The translations under genes were made by a program, and so were the position numbers. The notes under the pieces are model-generated. The model did no database searches. It saw only the letters and a list, made by a program, of their open reading frames with translations, and was not told the origin of the DNA. From Staphylococcus taiwanensis (lineage in GTDB: Bacteria > Bacillota > Bacilli > Staphylococcales > Staphylococcaceae), in NCBI GenBank assembly GCA_020544305.1, contig CP058667.1, positions 1,674,001-1,738,000 on the forward strand: DNA of 64,000 nucleotides, read 5' to 3'. Shown here piece after piece: positions 9,229 through 22,900 of this stretch (within the stretch, counting starts at the first letter, position 1; each line of letters starts with the position of its first letter).

Positions 9229-9837
9229 TTACAAGTTATCTCTCCAATCAACTAAAGTCTCTATATCCCCTTCAGAAATCTTACCTTCTTCACGTGCAAC
9301 TTCAATTAATTCATTATAATTGCTTAAAGTATAAAACGGTACATTAATTTCATTGAACATTTCGTCTGCTTTAGCTAAACCATAAGTAAAAATGGCAACC
9401 ACACCTACCACTTCAGCACCAGCTTCTTGTAAAGCTTCAACGGCAGTAATTGAAGAGCCCCCTGTTGAAATTAAATCTTCAACTACAACAACTTTTTTTC
9501 CTTTACTTTGTGCACCTTCAATTTGATTTTGTTTACCATGACTTTTACTTTTAGAACGTACATAATTCATTGGTAGATTTAATTTCTCAGAGATATAAGC
9601 CGCATGAGGAATACCTGCAGTTGCTGTACCTGAAATAATATCTACGTCTTCAAATTGATCTGTGATAATTTGACTCAATCCATCACGAATAGCTGTACGA
9701 ATTTCTGGATACGCTAGCGTTACACGATTATCACAGTAAATTGGAGATTTAATACCAGAACTCCAAGTGAATAAATCATTCGGTGATAATGATACTGCTT
9801 CAATATCAAGCAATGCTTTTGCTATTTCTTTTGCCAT
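9229..9837 (-). CDS. pyrE: orotate phosphoribosyltransferase
   Basis: Joins orotate to PRPP to give orotidine 5'-monophosphate. 202 residues. The PRPP-binding motif [14 protein letters not shown] is clear, and the flexible catalytic loop [13 protein letters not shown] precedes it. One base separates it from pyrF upstream. Last enzyme gene of the pyr operon. Confidence 0.97.
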   Translation of the reverse strand: MAKEIAKALLDIEAVSLSPNDLFTWSSGIKSPIYCDNRVTLAYPEIRTAIRDGLSQIITDQFEDVDIISGTATAGIPHAAYISEKLNLPMNYVRSKSKSHGKQNQIEGAQSKGKKVVVVEDLISTGGSSITAVEALQEAGAEVVGVVAIFTYGLAKADEMFNEINVPFYTLSNYNELIEVAREEGKISEGDIETLVDWRDNL

Positions 9838-9838
9838 A

Positions 9839-10531
9839 TTAACCTAACCAACTTTCTTTTATTGATTTATAACTTTCAACTGGATGATTTGCTTGTGTGA
9901 TTGGTCGTCCAACAACGATATGTGTTGCCCCTAATTGTTTAGCATCTTCAGGTGTTGTAATACGTTTTTGATCGTTTACTGCTGCCCCTTGTGGTCTGAT
10001 ACCTGGTGTTACTTTTAAAAAGTCAGACCCTAACTCTTTCGTGAGTAATTCTGCTTCTAATGGTGAACATACAACGCCGTCTAAACCAGCTTGTTGCGTC
10101 AATTTAGCATAATTTAATACCGCTTCTTCAATAGTAGTTTGAATATTTTGTTCATTACGCAACATATCTTCTGTAGTAGACGTTAATTGCGTAACAGCGA
10201 TAATCTTTGTATCATTGCTATATTTGTGCAAACCTCTTACTGCTGCTTTCATCATTTCAGTACCACCAGCAGCATGTACATTAACTAAATCAACATCTAG
10301 TTTTCCTAAACCTTCCATTGCTTTTTCAACAGTATTAGGAATGTCGTGTAATTTAAGATCTAAAAAGATATCATGTCCTCTTGATTTAATTGCTTTAATT
10401 AAATCTGGACCTGCTTGATAAAACAATTCCATCCCAATTTTAACAAAAAGTGGTTCATCAAATTGATCTAGAAATGCATTCACTTTATCAGCAGATTCAA
10501 AATCTAATGCAATAATTGGTAAGTCTTTCAT
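9839..10531 (-). CDS. pyrF: orotidine 5'-phosphate decarboxylase
   Basis: Converts OMP to UMP, the last step of de novo UMP synthesis. 230 residues with the catalytic [11 protein letters not shown] motif (Asp-Lys-His-Asp array), TPGIRPQG and the phosphate-binding VVGRPI near the C-terminus. A gap of about 100 bp to carB contains an imperfect inverted repeat (GAACGACA and TGTCGCTC), possibly a processing site. Confidence 0.97.
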   Translation of the reverse strand: MKDLPIIALDFESADKVNAFLDQFDEPLFVKIGMELFYQAGPDLIKAIKSRGHDIFLDLKLHDIPNTVEKAMEGLGKLDVDLVNVHAAGGTEMMKAAVRGLHKYSNDTKIIAVTQLTSTTEDMLRNEQNIQTTIEEAVLNYAKLTQQAGLDGVVCSPLEAELLTKELGSDFLKVTPGIRPQGAAVNDQKRITTPEDAKQLGATHIVVGRPITQANHPVESYKSIKESWLG

Positions 10532-10632
10532 TTAAAAGCTCCTTTTGAAAATGAACGACAAAGGTAAAGTAAGTGCTCACATTATAGTTAGACTTATCTT
10601 CACTATGTCGCTCTTTCATGGGTATTGGTTTA

Positions 10633-13600
10633 TTACATGTTTCTCATTGTGAATGTCATACTTTCAATCACATTTGTTAAGGCACTTGCTGTGTCTAGTG
10701 ATGTTAAACAAGGTACGCCATTTTCAACAGTTGTACGTCGAATTTGGAATCCGTCTCTTTCAACTTCTTTACCCTTAGTCATTGTATTTATCACAATTTG
10801 AACTTCTCCATTTTGTATACGTGTTAGTAAATCATTTTCGCCACCGATTTTACCTACCACTTCTACTGGAATATGATCTTCTTTTAATTTTTCTGCAGTA
10901 CCTTGAGTAGCCAAAATTTTATATCCTACTTCATTAAGTCGATGTGCAATTTTTACAATTTCATCTTTATCTTTATCACTTACTGTCATTAAAACTGTAC
11001 CATGATCTTTGACTTCTACTCCACTACCAGTCAAACCTTTATATAAAGCTTTTTCCAATGTCATATCTTTACCCATTACTTCACCGGTAGATTTCATTTC
11101 AGGTCCAAGTGTCACATCTACATTTTTCAATTTATTAAAACTAAATACTGGTGCTTTAACGTATACACCTTCTGAATAAGGTTGTACACCTTGTTTGTAA
11201 CCTAAATCTTTTAGTTTAGTTCCCATAATTGCTTGCATTGCTAATTGCGCCATTTGAATATCAGTAATTTTACTTAAAAATGGTACTGTACGACTCGCAC
11301 GTGGGTTCACTTCTAATACGTAAACACCATCATGTGCAATAACGAATTGAATATTGATTAAACCAACGATATTTAAACCTTTAGCTAATTTGATTGTGTA
11401 ATCTTCAAGTGTGTCGATATCGTCTTGGCTTAATGTTTGAGGTGGATATACCGCAATCGAGTCACCACTATGGACACCTGCACGTTCGATATGTTCCATG
11501 ATTCCAGGTATGATTACTGTTTCACCGTCAGAAATCGCATCTACTTCGATTTCTTTACCTGTTAAATATCTATCCACTAATACAGGATGTTCAGGACTCG
11601 CTTTAACCGCTTGTTCCATATAATTCTCTAATTCTGCATCGCTATTAACGATTTCCATTGCACGTCCACCTAATACATATGAAGGACGAACTACAACTGG
11701 ATAGCCAATTTCACGGGCATTTTCAAGTGCTTCTTTTGGAGAAGTCGCTGTCTTACCTTTAGGTTGTGGCACATCAATTGTGTGCAATAATGCTTCAAAT
11801 TCTTTTCTATCTTCAGCGCGATTTAAATCTTCCAAAGTAGTACCTAAGATTTGAACACCATGTTTCGCTAACTTGTCTGCTAAATTAATTGCAGTTTGAC
11901 CACCAAATTGCACGACCACACCTTTAGGTTGTTCAAGATTAATGATATTCATTACATCTTCTTCAGTTAAAGGTTCGAAGTATAATTTATCTGAAATTGA
12001 AAAGTCTGTTGAAACTGTTTCAGGGTTGTTGTTTACGATAATTGCTTCATATCCAGCATTCTGAATTGCCCATACAGCATGTACCGTTGCATAGTCAAAT
12101 TCGACTCCTTGTCCGATACGAATTGGACCAGAACCTAAAACCAAGATTTTTTCTTTATCAGTCACAATTGATTCATTTTCAGTTTCATAAGTACCATAAT
12201 AATAAGGTGTTGTTGATTCAAATTCAGCTGCACATGTATCTACCATTTTATATACCGGTTTAATACCATTATCTTGACGCAATTGGTAGACTTCTTCTTC
12301 AGTCATGCCAAATCGATGTGCAATCACTTTATCACTAAATCCATAATCTTTAGCATATTTAAGATATTCTAAATCTCCAGGATGCGCTTTTAATTCATGC
12401 TCAATATTGATAATATTTTGGAACTTATTTAAGAAGAAATAGTCAATTTTTGTCATATTATGAATTTCTTCTAATGTCGTACCACGTCGAATCGCTTCAC
12501 CGATAAAGAATAAACGTTCGTCATCTTGATGACTAATACGTTCTTTAATATACTCTAAATCATAACTTTCGCCATTTGGTAAACCTAAATGATGTACGCC
12601 GTATTCTAATGAGCGAATTGCTTTTAACAATGATTCCTCATAAGTACGTCCGATTGCCATAACTTCACCGGTAGCTTTCATTTGTGTACCAAGTTCACGT
12701 TCTCCTTTTTCAAATTTATCAAATGGGAAACGTGGAATTTTAGAAATTACATAATCTAATGTTGGTTCAAATGCAGCATATGATGTTCCAGTTACTGGGT
12801 TAAGCATTTCATCAAGTGTTAAACCTACTGCGATTTTTGCTGCTAATTTAGCGATTGGATAGCCAGTAGCTTTAGATGCAAGTGCTGATGAACGTGATAC
12901 ACGTGGGTTCACTTCGATGATATAGTAATTTAAAGAGTGTGGATCTAAAGCTAATTGAACGTTACATCCACCTTCAATACCTAAAGCTCTAATTACTTTA
13001 AGTGAGACATCACGTAACATTTGGTATTCAACATCTGATAATGTTTGGCTTGGTGCAACAACGATTGAATCACCTGTATGTATACCAACCGGGTCAATAT
13101 TCTCCATATTACACACTACGATTGCATTATCATTTTTGTCACGCATTACTTCATATTCAATTTCTTTAAAGCCAGCGATAGACTTTTCAATTAAACATTG
13201 TGTCGCAGGGCTATAATGTAAACCATTGCTAACCACTTCTTTAAGCTCTTGGTCATTATGACAAATACCGCCACCAGTACCTCCCATGGTAAAGGCAGGA
13301 CGGACAATTAATGGATAACCTACTTCATCTTTAAAAGCGAATGCTTGTTCAACTGTATTTACGATATCACTTTCTGGAACTGGTACATTTAAGTCATTCA
13401 TTAATGTTCTAAATAATTCTCTATCTTCAGCTTGTTGAATAGATTCTAATTCAGTACCTAACAATTTAACATTGTTTGCTTCTAATACACCGCTATCGTG
13501 TAATTGAATCGCCATGTTCAATCCTGTCTGACCACCTAAAGTCGGTAGTAAAGCGTCAGGTTGTTCTTTACGAATGATGCGTGCAATAAAGTCATGTGTT

Positions 13601-13806
13601 AACGGTTCGATATAAACTTTATCTGCAATCTCTTTATCGGTCATAATTGTTGCGGGATTTGAATTTACTAATATGACACGGTAGCCCTCTTCTTTAAGTG
13701 CTAAACACGCTTGCGTACCAGCGTAGTCAAATTCTGCAGCTTGTCCAATTATGATTGGACCTGATCCAATTACTAGAATGGTTTGAATATCGTCACGTTT
13801 AGGCAT
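10633..13806 (-). CDS. carB: carbamoyl phosphate synthase large subunit (pyrimidine operon)
   Basis: A 1057-residue enzyme that makes carbamoyl phosphate from bicarbonate, ATP and the ammonia released by CarA. Two homologous ATP-grasp halves are visible: the first opens with [20 protein letters not shown] and the second, about residue 550, with [20 protein letters not shown]-terminal MGS-like allosteric domain follows (residues about 930-1057). Its start overlaps the carA stop by 8 bp. It is also called pyrAB in Bacillus. Confidence 0.98.
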   Translation of the reverse strand: MPKRDDIQTILVIGSGPIIIGQAAEFDYAGTQACLALKEEGYRVILVNSNPATIMTDKEIADKVYIEPLTHDFIARIIRKEQPDALLPTLGGQTGLNMAIQLHDSGVLEANNVKLLGTELESIQQAEDRELFRTLMNDLNVPVPESDIVNTVEQAFAFKDEVGYPLIVRPAFTMGGTGGGICHNDQELKEVVSNGLHYSPATQCLIEKSIAGFKEIEYEVMRDKNDNAIVVCNMENIDPVGIHTGDSIVVAPSQTLSDVEYQMLRDVSLKVIRALGIEGGCNVQLALDPHSLNYYIIEVNPRVSRSSALASKATGYPIAKLAAKIAVGLTLDEMLNPVTGTSYAAFEPTLDYVISKIPRFPFDKFEKGERELGTQMKATGEVMAIGRTYEESLLKAIRSLEYGVHHLGLPNGESYDLEYIKERISHQDDERLFFIGEAIRRGTTLEEIHNMTKIDYFFLNKFQNIINIEHELKAHPGDLEYLKYAKDYGFSDKVIAHRFGMTEEEVYQLRQDNGIKPVYKMVDTCAAEFESTTPYYYGTYETENESIVTDKEKILVLGSGPIRIGQGVEFDYATVHAVWAIQNAGYEAIIVNNNPETVSTDFSISDKLYFEPLTEEDVMNIINLEQPKGVVVQFGGQTAINLADKLAKHGVQILGTTLEDLNRAEDRKEFEALLHTIDVPQPKGKTATSPKEALENAREIGYPVVVRPSYVLGGRAMEIVNSDAELENYMEQAVKASPEHPVLVDRYLTGKEIEVDAISDGETVIIPGIMEHIERAGVHSGDSIAVYPPQTLSQDDIDTLEDYTIKLAKGLNIVGLINIQFVIAHDGVYVLEVNPRASRTVPFLSKITDIQMAQLAMQAIMGTKLKDLGYKQGVQPYSEGVYVKAPVFSFNKLKNVDVTLGPEMKSTGEVMGKDMTLEKALYKGLTGSGVEVKDHGTVLMTVSDKDKDEIVKIAHRLNEVGYKILATQGTAEKLKEDHIPVEVVGKIGGENDLLTRIQNGEVQIVINTMTKGKEVERDGFQIRRTTVENGVPCLTSLDTASALTNVIESMTFTMRNM

Positions 13807-14899
13807 TTACTGTATGCTCCTTTTCTTTAAAATCTTTCATCATTGTTAAGAATTCATCAAATAAATAGTTTGAATCGCTCGGACCTGGTCTTGCTTCTGG
13901 ATGATATTGTACCGAAAAGGCAGGTAATTTTTTATGTCTTAATCCTTCGACTGTGCCATCATTTAAAGCAATATGTGTGACTTCTAGGTCTGTATTTTCT
14001 AAAGAATCTTTATCAATCGCATAACCATGGTTTTGACTCGTAATATCCACTTTACCAGTGCGTAAATCTTTAACTGGGTGGTTAGCTCCACGGTGTCCAA
14101 ATTTCATCTTAAATGATGTTGCACCTTGAGATAGAGCAAACAACTGATGTCCTAAACATATACCAAAGAATGGAATTTTGCCTAAGATACCATTTATCAT
14201 ATCTAGTGCTACATCGACTTCATCTGGATCTCCAGGGCCATTCGATAACATAACACCGTCTGGTGACATTGCTAAAATTTCTTCAGCACTCGTATCATAT
14301 GGCACAACTGTAACATTGCAACCTCGTAAATTTAATTCACGTACAATGTTTTGTTTCTTACCAAAATCAAGTAAAACGACACTTAAATCTGAGCCTGTTG
14401 ACACATAAGGCGTCTTTGTCGATACAGTAGCTACTTCATCGCGTGGCAATCCAGCTGATTTTAAGCGTGTAGCTAATTGTTCGATTTCTGATTTATCATC
14501 AGTAAAACCTGCTTTCAGTACGCCGTGTTGTCTAATCTTGCGTGTAATACTACGTGTATCTACACCAGAAATGCCTGGTATCTTGTATTGAACAAGTACT
14601 TCATGTAATGTCTTTTGTTTTCTAAAATTACTAGGATGTGTACTTGCTTCTTTCACAACTACACCATTTAAAGTTGGTGTTAATGTTTCAAAGTCATCAC
14701 GGTTAATACCGTAGTTGCCAATTAATGGATATGTGAATGTAATGATTTGTCCAGTGTATGATGGGTCAGAAATTGTCTCTTGATAACCCGTCATAGCGGT
14801 GTTAAAGACAATTTCGCCAATAGATAACTCATTTGAGCCTAATTTATACCCTTCATAAAAACTTCCATCTTCTAATACAAGATAACGTCGCTCAAGCAT
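13799..14899 (-). CDS. carA: carbamoyl phosphate synthase small subunit
   Basis: The 366-residue glutaminase subunit that delivers ammonia to CarB. The N-terminal CPSase small-chain domain begins [15 protein letters not shown]. The C-terminal class I amidotransferase domain has the nucleophile Cys in [13 protein letters not shown] and the His/Glu pair in [11 protein letters not shown]. Also called pyrAA. Confidence 0.97.
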   Translation of the reverse strand: MLERRYLVLEDGSFYEGYKLGSNELSIGEIVFNTAMTGYQETISDPSYTGQIITFTYPLIGNYGINRDDFETLTPTLNGVVVKEASTHPSNFRKQKTLHEVLVQYKIPGISGVDTRSITRKIRQHGVLKAGFTDDKSEIEQLATRLKSAGLPRDEVATVSTKTPYVSTGSDLSVVLLDFGKKQNIVRELNLRGCNVTVVPYDTSAEEILAMSPDGVMLSNGPGDPDEVDVALDMINGILGKIPFFGICLGHQLFALSQGATSFKMKFGHRGANHPVKDLRTGKVDITSQNHGYAIDKDSLENTDLEVTHIALNDGTVEGLRHKKLPAFSVQYHPEARPGPSDSNYLFDEFLTMMKDFKEKEHTVNA

Positions 14900-14900
14900 T

Positions 14901-16175
14901 TTACTTATCCTCCTTAAATTTAACTTCGCCTTCTACCATTGTTAACACTGGATTACCGTATACTTTGTATCCAATAAATGGTGTGTTATCAGCTTTAGAT
15001 AAGAAATCCTCTCCTCTAATTTCACGTTCCTCATCTAAATTAATAATTGTTAAATCAGCTAAGCTACCTTCTTCTAATTTGCCATATGGTAAATCAAATG
15101 TTTGTGCCGGCTTTATTGTTAGATAATCAACTAATTGTTGTAATGTCCAGTCACCATTTTTCACAAAGTGTGTATATAATAGTGGGAATGCAGTTTCACT
15201 GCCAACAATACCAAATGGTGCTTTCGTCATTGGTTGTGCTTTCTCTTCTTTAGCGTGAGGTGCATGGTCTGTCGCAATGCAATCAATTGTGCCATCTAAC
15301 AACCCTTCTAATAACGCATCTCTATCTTCTTTACTTCTTAAAGGTGGATTCATTTTGAAAATCGCATTATCTCCAGGCACATCATCTTCAGTTAAAAGTA
15401 AGTGATGTGGTGTTACTTCTGCAGTAACATGAATGCCTGCTGCTTTTGCATCACGAATTGCTCTAACGCTTTCTTTAGTAGATACATGACATACGTGGTA
15501 GTGACAATGAGCTGCTTCAGCAAGTAGTACGTCTCTTGCAATTTGAACTGCTTCACAAATATTAGGAATACCAGGTATCCCAAGTTCTTCACTACGTTTA
15601 CCTTGATGCATAGCACCACCATAAATTAAACTATTATCTTCACAGTGTGCGACTACTGCTTTATTTACTTTAGCGGCTGCTTGCATTGCTTCATACATCA
15701 TCGCCGACTCCTGAACACCTACGCCATCATCCGTGAAAGCAAAAGCACCATCTCTTGCTAAAGCTTCAAAATCTACATGTTCTTTACCAGCCTGACGAAC
15801 TGTAATAGATGCGTATGGTAATACACGAACTTGTGCATTTTCTTTTATTAATTGTTGTAATCGATCCATGTGTTCAACTGAATCAGGTACTGGACGTGTG
15901 TTTGGCATAGGGCAAACTGTTGTAAATCCACCTCTTGCTGCTGCTTTAGTTCCAGTTTCTATTGTTTCTTTGTGTTCACCACCTGGTTCACGTAAATGTA
16001 CGTGAACATCAATTAGTCCTGGTGCTACGAATTGTCCTTGTGCATCAATCACTTCTACATTTTCATCAGCTTTAATATTACTATCAATCGCCTTAATGTA
16101 TTGTCCATCAATTAAGATAGATGTTTGTTTAAGTTCACCGTTCTCTAAAATGTTAGCATTTGTAATTAATTTCAT
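14901..16175 (-). CDS. pyrC: dihydroorotase
   Basis: Cyclises carbamoyl aspartate to dihydroorotate. 424 residues, class I amidohydrolase fold. Metal ligands are seen in VHVHLREPG, in HCEDN, and in the CHVSTKES and [11 protein letters not shown] segments. One base separates its stop from carA. Confidence 0.97.
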   Translation of the reverse strand: MKLITNANILENGELKQTSILIDGQYIKAIDSNIKADENVEVIDAQGQFVAPGLIDVHVHLREPGGEHKETIETGTKAAARGGFTTVCPMPNTRPVPDSVEHMDRLQQLIKENAQVRVLPYASITVRQAGKEHVDFEALARDGAFAFTDDGVGVQESAMMYEAMQAAAKVNKAVVAHCEDNSLIYGGAMHQGKRSEELGIPGIPNICEAVQIARDVLLAEAAHCHYHVCHVSTKESVRAIRDAKAAGIHVTAEVTPHHLLLTEDDVPGDNAIFKMNPPLRSKEDRDALLEGLLDGTIDCIATDHAPHAKEEKAQPMTKAPFGIVGSETAFPLLYTHFVKNGDWTLQQLVDYLTIKPAQTFDLPYGKLEEGSLADLTIINLDEEREIRGEDFLSKADNTPFIGYKVYGNPVLTMVEGEVKFKEDK

Positions 16176-16178
16176 AAC

Positions 16179-17099
<921 letters not shown>

Positions 17100-17104
17100 T
17101 TAAA

Positions 17105-18415
17105 TTAGTTTTTTTGTTCTTTTTTTTCTTTTGGCAAAATTAAATTTAAGATAATACCTGAGAGTGCTGCTAAGGCCATACCTTCAATTTGAAGGTTAAT
17201 GCCAATACCTTTTAAGTTAATCAGTAAATTACCGATACCAACGACTAAGATAACTGATGCGATGACTAAGTTACGATTATTAGCAAAATCTATTTGACTT
17301 TCAACTAACATTCTTAAACCACTTGCTGCAATAATACCGAATAGTAGGATTGAAACCCCACCCATGACCGGTGTTGGAATTGATGATACTAATGCTGAGA
17401 ACTTTCCAATAAATGATAAGACGATTGCAATAACCGCTGCACCACCAATGACATAAATACTATAAATTCTTGTAATTGCTAACACACCGATATTTTCACC
17501 ATATGTCGTACTTGGTGGTCCACCGATGATACTTGCGAACATTGTTGATATACCGTCACCAATAATCGAGCGATGTAAACCAGGATCTTCAAAGAAATTA
17601 CGTCCTACAATTTTGTTAATTACCATTTGATGTCCGATATGTTCACTTACTGTGACAAACACGATAGGCAACATTACTAAAATGAGCCCTAAATGAACTG
17701 ATGGCACATAATCTTTAAATGGTAGATAGATATGTGGAAAATCAAACCAGTGTGCCTTAGCAATTGTTGAGAACTTTACGAGCCCCATAAAGATTGAAAC
17801 GATGTAGCCTACAATTATGCCAATAAGTACTGGAATGAGTGATAAGAACCCTTTAAAGAAACCTTGAACTACAATTGTGACAAGCAATGTTATCAGTGCT
17901 ACTACTAAATAACTTAAATTGTAACCTTTCATATCTCCTGAATTTTCATACATGGCCATGTTTACCGCTGTAGGTGCTAAACTTAATCCGATAACCATGA
18001 TCACTGGCCCTACGACTACAGGAGGCAATAAATGCATTAACCAACCTGTTCCGCTTATTTTGATGAAAATTCCAATAATGACATACATCACACCACTGGC
18101 GAATAATGCTACCAACATATCTCCAAGGCTATGTGTACTTAATCCTGTAATGATTGGCGTGATGAAGGCGAAACTTGACCCCAAATATGCTGGAATTTTA
18201 GCCTTAGTTATTAAAATATAAAGTAGCGTTCCTATTCCTGACGCAAGTAATGCTGCTGATATTGGTAACCCTGTCAAAAATGGTACTAATACTGTAGAAC
18301 CAAACATTGCAAATAAATGTTGCAAACTAAGCAGTGCCCATTGTGCCGGTTTTGGTTTGTCTTGTACATCTAGCACTGGTTTGACAGTGCGCTCAAACAT
18401 TTGTTCATTTTCCAT
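17105..18415 (-). CDS. pyrP: uracil permease
   Basis: A NCS2-family uracil/proton symporter of 436 residues with about 12-14 hydrophobic segments. The signature region is around GPPSTTYGENIGVLAITR. The ATG at 18415 (MENEQMFERTVKP) is chosen because AAAGGAAG lies just upstream. The open frame extends to 18505, but that extension reads straight through the pyrR-pyrP terminator hairpin and cannot be coding. Confidence 0.95.
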   Translation of the reverse strand: MENEQMFERTVKPVLDVQDKPKPAQWALLSLQHLFAMFGSTVLVPFLTGLPISAALLASGIGTLLYILITKAKIPAYLGSSFAFITPIITGLSTHSLGDMLVALFASGVMYVIIGIFIKISGTGWLMHLLPPVVVGPVIMVIGLSLAPTAVNMAMYENSGDMKGYNLSYLVVALITLLVTIVVQGFFKGFLSLIPVLIGIIVGYIVSIFMGLVKFSTIAKAHWFDFPHIYLPFKDYVPSVHLGLILVMLPIVFVTVSEHIGHQMVINKIVGRNFFEDPGLHRSIIGDGISTMFASIIGGPPSTTYGENIGVLAITRIYSIYVIGGAAVIAIVLSFIGKFSALVSSIPTPVMGGVSILLFGIIAASGLRMLVESQIDFANNRNLVIASVILVVGIGNLLINLKGIGINLQIEGMALAALSGIILNLILPKEKKEQKN

Positions 18416-18435
18416 CAATTTTTCTTCCTTTCTTA

Positions 18436-18640
18436 TAGAAAAAGCCTCTTTACATAATTGATGTAAAGAGACTAAAAAATCCGTATCTAAAGTACCGATA
18501 AGCAACAGTATTACTAGCTTATCTGTAAATACGCGATAAAGTATTTAATTGCTGTGAGTTTTAGTTCTATAAAATCTAGATATTTTAATTTCCTACATAC
18601 TCACCATTAAATACTTCACCTTTTTCAGTCTCTCGTACTG
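18436..18640 (-). promoter_or_regulatory. PyrR-dependent attenuator between pyrR and pyrP
   Basis: On the minus strand, starting just after the pyrR stop, there is a PyrR-binding-like stem-loop: CAGT, then ACGAGAG, then ACTG (about 18619-18640). About 150 bases later a strong intrinsic terminator follows: GTCTCTTTACAT pairs with ATGTAAAGAGGC, then TTTTT (18436-18472). This is the order expected for anti-antiterminator, antiterminator and terminator in PyrR attenuation. UMP-bound PyrR would stabilise the first hairpin and stop transcription before pyrP. Confidence 0.8.
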
Positions 18641-18652
18641 ATTTAAAAGGCT

Positions 18653-19180
18653 TTATTCAATTACTACTGCATTATATGAATCCCTCTCAGTTAAATAAAC
18701 TGAAACTGCTTCTTCTTTAGCAGTTGGAATGTTTTTACCTACAAAATCTGCTCTAATTGGTAATTCACGATGCCCTCGATCAACAAGAGCCGCTAAACCA
18801 ATTTTATTTGGTCGAGAATGTAATAAAATTGCGTCTAATGAAGCTCTTACCGTTCTTCCAGTATAAAGTACGTCATCTATAATGATTACAACTTTATCTG
18901 TAATATCGGCATCAATTTCGATTGCTTCTTTAGTGATCTGTTTGTTTGAAATTTCTATATCATCTCTAAAGTGTGTAATGTCAATAGTACCAGTTGGAAC
19001 TGTCTTCTGCTCAATTTGATTAATTTTATCTTGTATACGTCTTGCTAAAAATTCGCCCCTTGTTTTAATACCTAGTAAGACAAGGTTCTCTGTACCTTTA
19101 TTGTATTCAAGAATCTCATGTGCAATGCGAGTTACAGTACGTTGTATTGCAGCTTCATCCATTATGACACGCTCAGACAT
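18653..19180 (-). CDS. pyrR: bifunctional pyr operon attenuation protein / uracil phosphoribosyltransferase
   Basis: A 175-residue mRNA-binding regulator that senses UMP and binds AGAGAG-type loops to favour termination; it retains weak uracil phosphoribosyltransferase activity. The PRPP motif [17 protein letters not shown] is clear. First gene of the operon, preceded by its own attenuator leader, so it is autoregulated. Confidence 0.97.
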   Translation of the reverse strand: MSERVIMDEAAIQRTVTRIAHEILEYNKGTENLVLLGIKTRGEFLARRIQDKINQIEQKTVPTGTIDITHFRDDIEISNKQITKEAIEIDADITDKVVIIIDDVLYTGRTVRASLDAILLHSRPNKIGLAALVDRGHRELPIRADFVGKNIPTAKEEAVSVYLTERDSYNAVVIE

Positions 19181-19202
19181 TATCTCACCTCTTGATATTA
19201 TT

Positions 19203-19391
19203 AAAAAAACCTCATGTCTTTTTCCAAAGACATGAGGTTTAATTTATATACAGCATGTACAAGTATTTATACATGTTAAATTTAGATTGATTTGACAAAT
19301 TTACCTATTATAAATAGTCATTTGTTTCATCTGAGTATATAGAATTATTCTCATTGTCTTTGAAGCCTCTCTGGACTCTCGTTTAAAGACA
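19203..19391 (-). promoter_or_regulatory. pyr operon leader attenuator with PyrR-binding loop
   Basis: Read on the minus strand, a hairpin at 19355-19391 presents AGTCCAGAGAGGCTT, a near-perfect copy of the PyrR-binding consensus. It is closed by TGTCTTT pairing with AAAGACA. The terminator follows at 19203-19242: AACCTCATGTCTTT pairs with AAAGACATGAGGTT, then T7, immediately before the pyrR ribosome site. Confidence 0.92.
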
Positions 19392-19415
19392 TCGTTTTCT
19401 TTTTTAACTGTTACT

Positions 19416-19444
19416 AGCTTAATGCTTTTTTAGAAATAAGTCAA
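19416..19444 (-). promoter_or_regulatory. putative pyr operon promoter
   Basis: On the minus strand TTGACT (19444-19439) and TAAGCT (19421-19416) are separated by 17 bases, just upstream of the PyrR-binding hairpin. The -35 is good and the -10 weak. Confidence 0.5.
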
Positions 19445-19445
19445 T

Positions 19446-19945
19446 GCAAATTTTGGAAATTCTGCGCTTTAGTTGAATTCTTTACTCACTGTCTAAAATG
19501 AAACTACACTGTTTGATTGTGAATGAAATTAAAATGTAGTTTAACAATTGAATTTCCAATTGGTCTATAAAAACTATTTAGTAAAACCTTTTAATTTATG
19601 AGCAAAATGATTCTATTTATTTAACAAAAAATTGATAGCATTTTAAGTTTAAATGGAACTGAGGTTAAGATTGAATCAGTATTCCTTTATGAACATAGCA
19701 TCCTATTTTAACTTACATTATTTGTATAATATCTTTTTGAAATTTTCTAAATTGAGTTTCATCCATAAGTAAGACTAGAACTGAGAAAAGATTAATACAA
19801 GTCCTTCTCAGTGCTAGTTAGCTACACCGTATTTGATATAAAGCATTAAATTATCAAATTGAGCTCACGCTCTTACAAAATGTACTATACATAAACGTTG
19901 AGTCATACCATTCGTTGCTTAAATATTCATTTTAATATCTAATGT
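19446..19945. other. 500-bp non-coding gap between the pyr promoter and the adhesin gene
   Basis: Strongly A/T-rich with no credible gene. It holds one stable inverted repeat, CTAGAACTGAGAA at 19775-19787 against TTCTCAGTGCTAG at 19805-19817, without a T run on either strand. This may mark the 3' end of the adhesin transcript, but I am not sure. A shorter pair (AAACTACA near 19500 and TGTAGTTT near 19535) is also present. Confidence 0.5.
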
Positions 19946-22900
19946 TTATTCAGATTTTTTATTCCCTTTATCTTTTTTATTTTTACGAGATTTTCTGACT
20001 AATCCTAATCCCGCTAACATTGCTACAACCGTTGATACTAATCCTGTTGAGTTAGAATCACTACCACCTGTTTCTGGTAAATCATCTTTAGCATCATGAT
20101 GTTGTGCGTTGCTATGCATTTGTGAAGCCGTGTTACTTTGTGATTCTGAACTGCTTGTTGATATACTTTCTGACATTGATGTTGATGTGCTTGCACTTGA
20201 AACATCACTTACACTTGTTGCCGTTGAGCCACTTATTGATGTACTTGCACTGTTTGAACCACTCGCACTTGTTGAACTTGAAGTTGAATCAAATTGTGAA
20301 TGAGATGTACTCATTGAATTTGATGTAGTACTTGAATGCGAAGTGCTCAATGTATGTGATGCACTTGTACTTGTTGAGTTACTCATACTTATCGATGCTG
20401 AATGACTTTGTGATGTTGTATTTGAACCTGAATATGATGTACTACCTGAACTTGAAGTACTATTTGAATTACTTATTGAGTGTGAACCATTTCTAGATTC
20501 TGATGTACTTACTGATGTAGAAGTAGAATCAGAAATTGATGTACTTGTACTTGATGAGTTTGATTGGCTCGTTGATGATGAATTACTCAATGATGTGCTT
20601 GCACTATCTGAGTCGCTCACACTTGTTGAAGCTGACGCACTATCTGACGTACTTTCACTTGTTGAGTCACTCATACTTGTTGATGTTGATTCACTTTCTG
20701 ATGTACTTGTGCTCGTTGAGTTGCTCACACTTGTTGATGTTGATTCACTTTCTGATGTGATTTCACTTAATGAGTCTGACAGACTCGCACTTTGTGATTC
20801 ACTTAACGATGTACTTGTACTATCTGAATCACTCGCACTTGTTGACGTTGACGCACTATCTGATGTGCTTCTGCTCGTTGAGTCACTCATGCTTGTTGAT
20901 GTTGACGCACTATCTGATGTGCTTGTACTTATTGAATCACTTACACTTGTTGATGTTAATTCACTTTCTGATGTGCTTTCACTTAATGAGTCTGAAAGAC
21001 TCGCACTTTCTGATCTACTTAATGATGTACTTGTACTATCTGAGTCACTCACACTTGTTGATGTTGATTCACTTTCTGATGTGCTTTCACTTAATGAGTC
21101 TGACAGACTCGCACTTTCTGATTCACTTAACGATGTACTTGTACTATCTGAGTCACTCACACTTGTTGACGTTGACGCATTATCTGATGTGCTTACACTT
21201 CCTGAGTCTGACAGACTCGCGCTTTCTGATTCACTTAATGATGTACTTGTACTATCTGAGTCACTCACACTTGTTGACGTTGATGCACTATCTGATGTAC
21301 TTGTGCTCGTTGAGTTGCTCACACTTGTTGATGTTGATTCACTTTCTGACGTGCTTTCACTTAATGAGTCTGACAGACTCGCGCTTTCTGATCCACTTAA
21401 TGATGTACTTGTACTATCTGAGTCACTCATGCTTGTTGATGTTGATTCACTATTTGATGCGCTTACACTTAATGAGTCACTCGCACTTGTTGAAGTTGAC
21501 GCACTATCTGATGTGCTTGTGCTCGTTGAGTCACTCACACTTGTTGATGCTGACACACTATCTGATGTGCTTGCACTTTCTGAGTCTGACAGACTCGCAC
21601 TTTCTGATTCACTTAATGATGTACTTGTGCTTATTGAGTCACTCACACTTGTTGATGCTGACACACTATCTGATGTGCTTACACTTTCTGAGTCTGACAG
21701 ACTCGCACTTTCTGATTCACTTAACGATGTACTTGTACTATCTGAATCACTCGTACTTGTTGACGTTGACGCACTATCCGAAGTACTTGCACTTGTTGAA
21801 TCACTCACACTTGTTGACGTTGACGCACTATCTGATGTGCTTGTGCTCGTTGAGTCACTCACACTTGTTGACGTTGATGCACTATCTGACGTGCTTGCAC
21901 TTAATGAGTCTGACAGACTCGCGCTTTCTGATCCACTTAATGATGTACTTGTACTATCTGAGTCACTCATGCTTGTTGATGTTGATGCACTATTTGATGC
22001 GCTTACACTTTCTGAGTCTGAAAGACTCGCACTTTGTGATCCACTCAATGATGTACTTGCACTTGTTGAATCGCTCATACTTGTTGACGTTGACGCACTA
22101 TCCGAAGTACTTGCACTTGTTGAATCACTCACACTTGTTGACGTTGATGCACTATCTGATGTACTTGTGCTCGTTGAGTTGCTCACACTTGTTGATGTTG
22201 ATTCACTTTCTGACGTGCTTTCACTTAATGAGTCTGACAGACTCGCACTTTCTGATCCACTTAATGATGTACTTGTGCTTGTTGACTCACTCGCACTAGT
22301 TGACGTTGACGCACTATCTGATGTGCTTGCACTTCCTGAGTCTGACAGACTCGCGCTTTCTGATTCACTTAATGATGTACGTGTACTATCTGAGTCACTC
22401 ACACTTGTTGACGTTGATGCACTATCTGATGTACTTGTGCTCGTTGAGTTGCTCACACTTGTTGATGTTGATTCACTTTCTGAAGTACTTTCACTTAATG
22501 AGTCTGAAAGACTTGCGCTTTCTGATCCACTTAATGATGTACTTGTGCTTGTTGAGTCACTCACACTTGTTGATGCTGACACACTATCTGATGTGCTTTC
22601 ACTTTCTGAATCTGAAAGACTCTCACTTTGTGATTCACTTAACGATGTACTTGTACTATCTGAATCACTCGCACTTGTTGACGTTGATGCACTTTCTGAT
22701 GTGCTTACACTTTCTGAGTCTGACAGACTCGCACTTTGTGATTCACTTAATGATGTACTTGTACTATCTGAGTCACTTACACTTGTTGATGTTGATACAC
22801 TTTCTGATGTGCTTACACTTTCTGAGTCTGACAGACTCGCACTTTGTGATTCACTTAACGATGTACTTGTACTATCTGAATCACTCGTACTTGTTGACGT

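Noticed and set aside
18416-18505. N-terminal extension of pyrP
   Set aside because: It crosses the intrinsic terminator of the pyrR-pyrP attenuator, and a proper ribosome site precedes the internal ATG at 18415.
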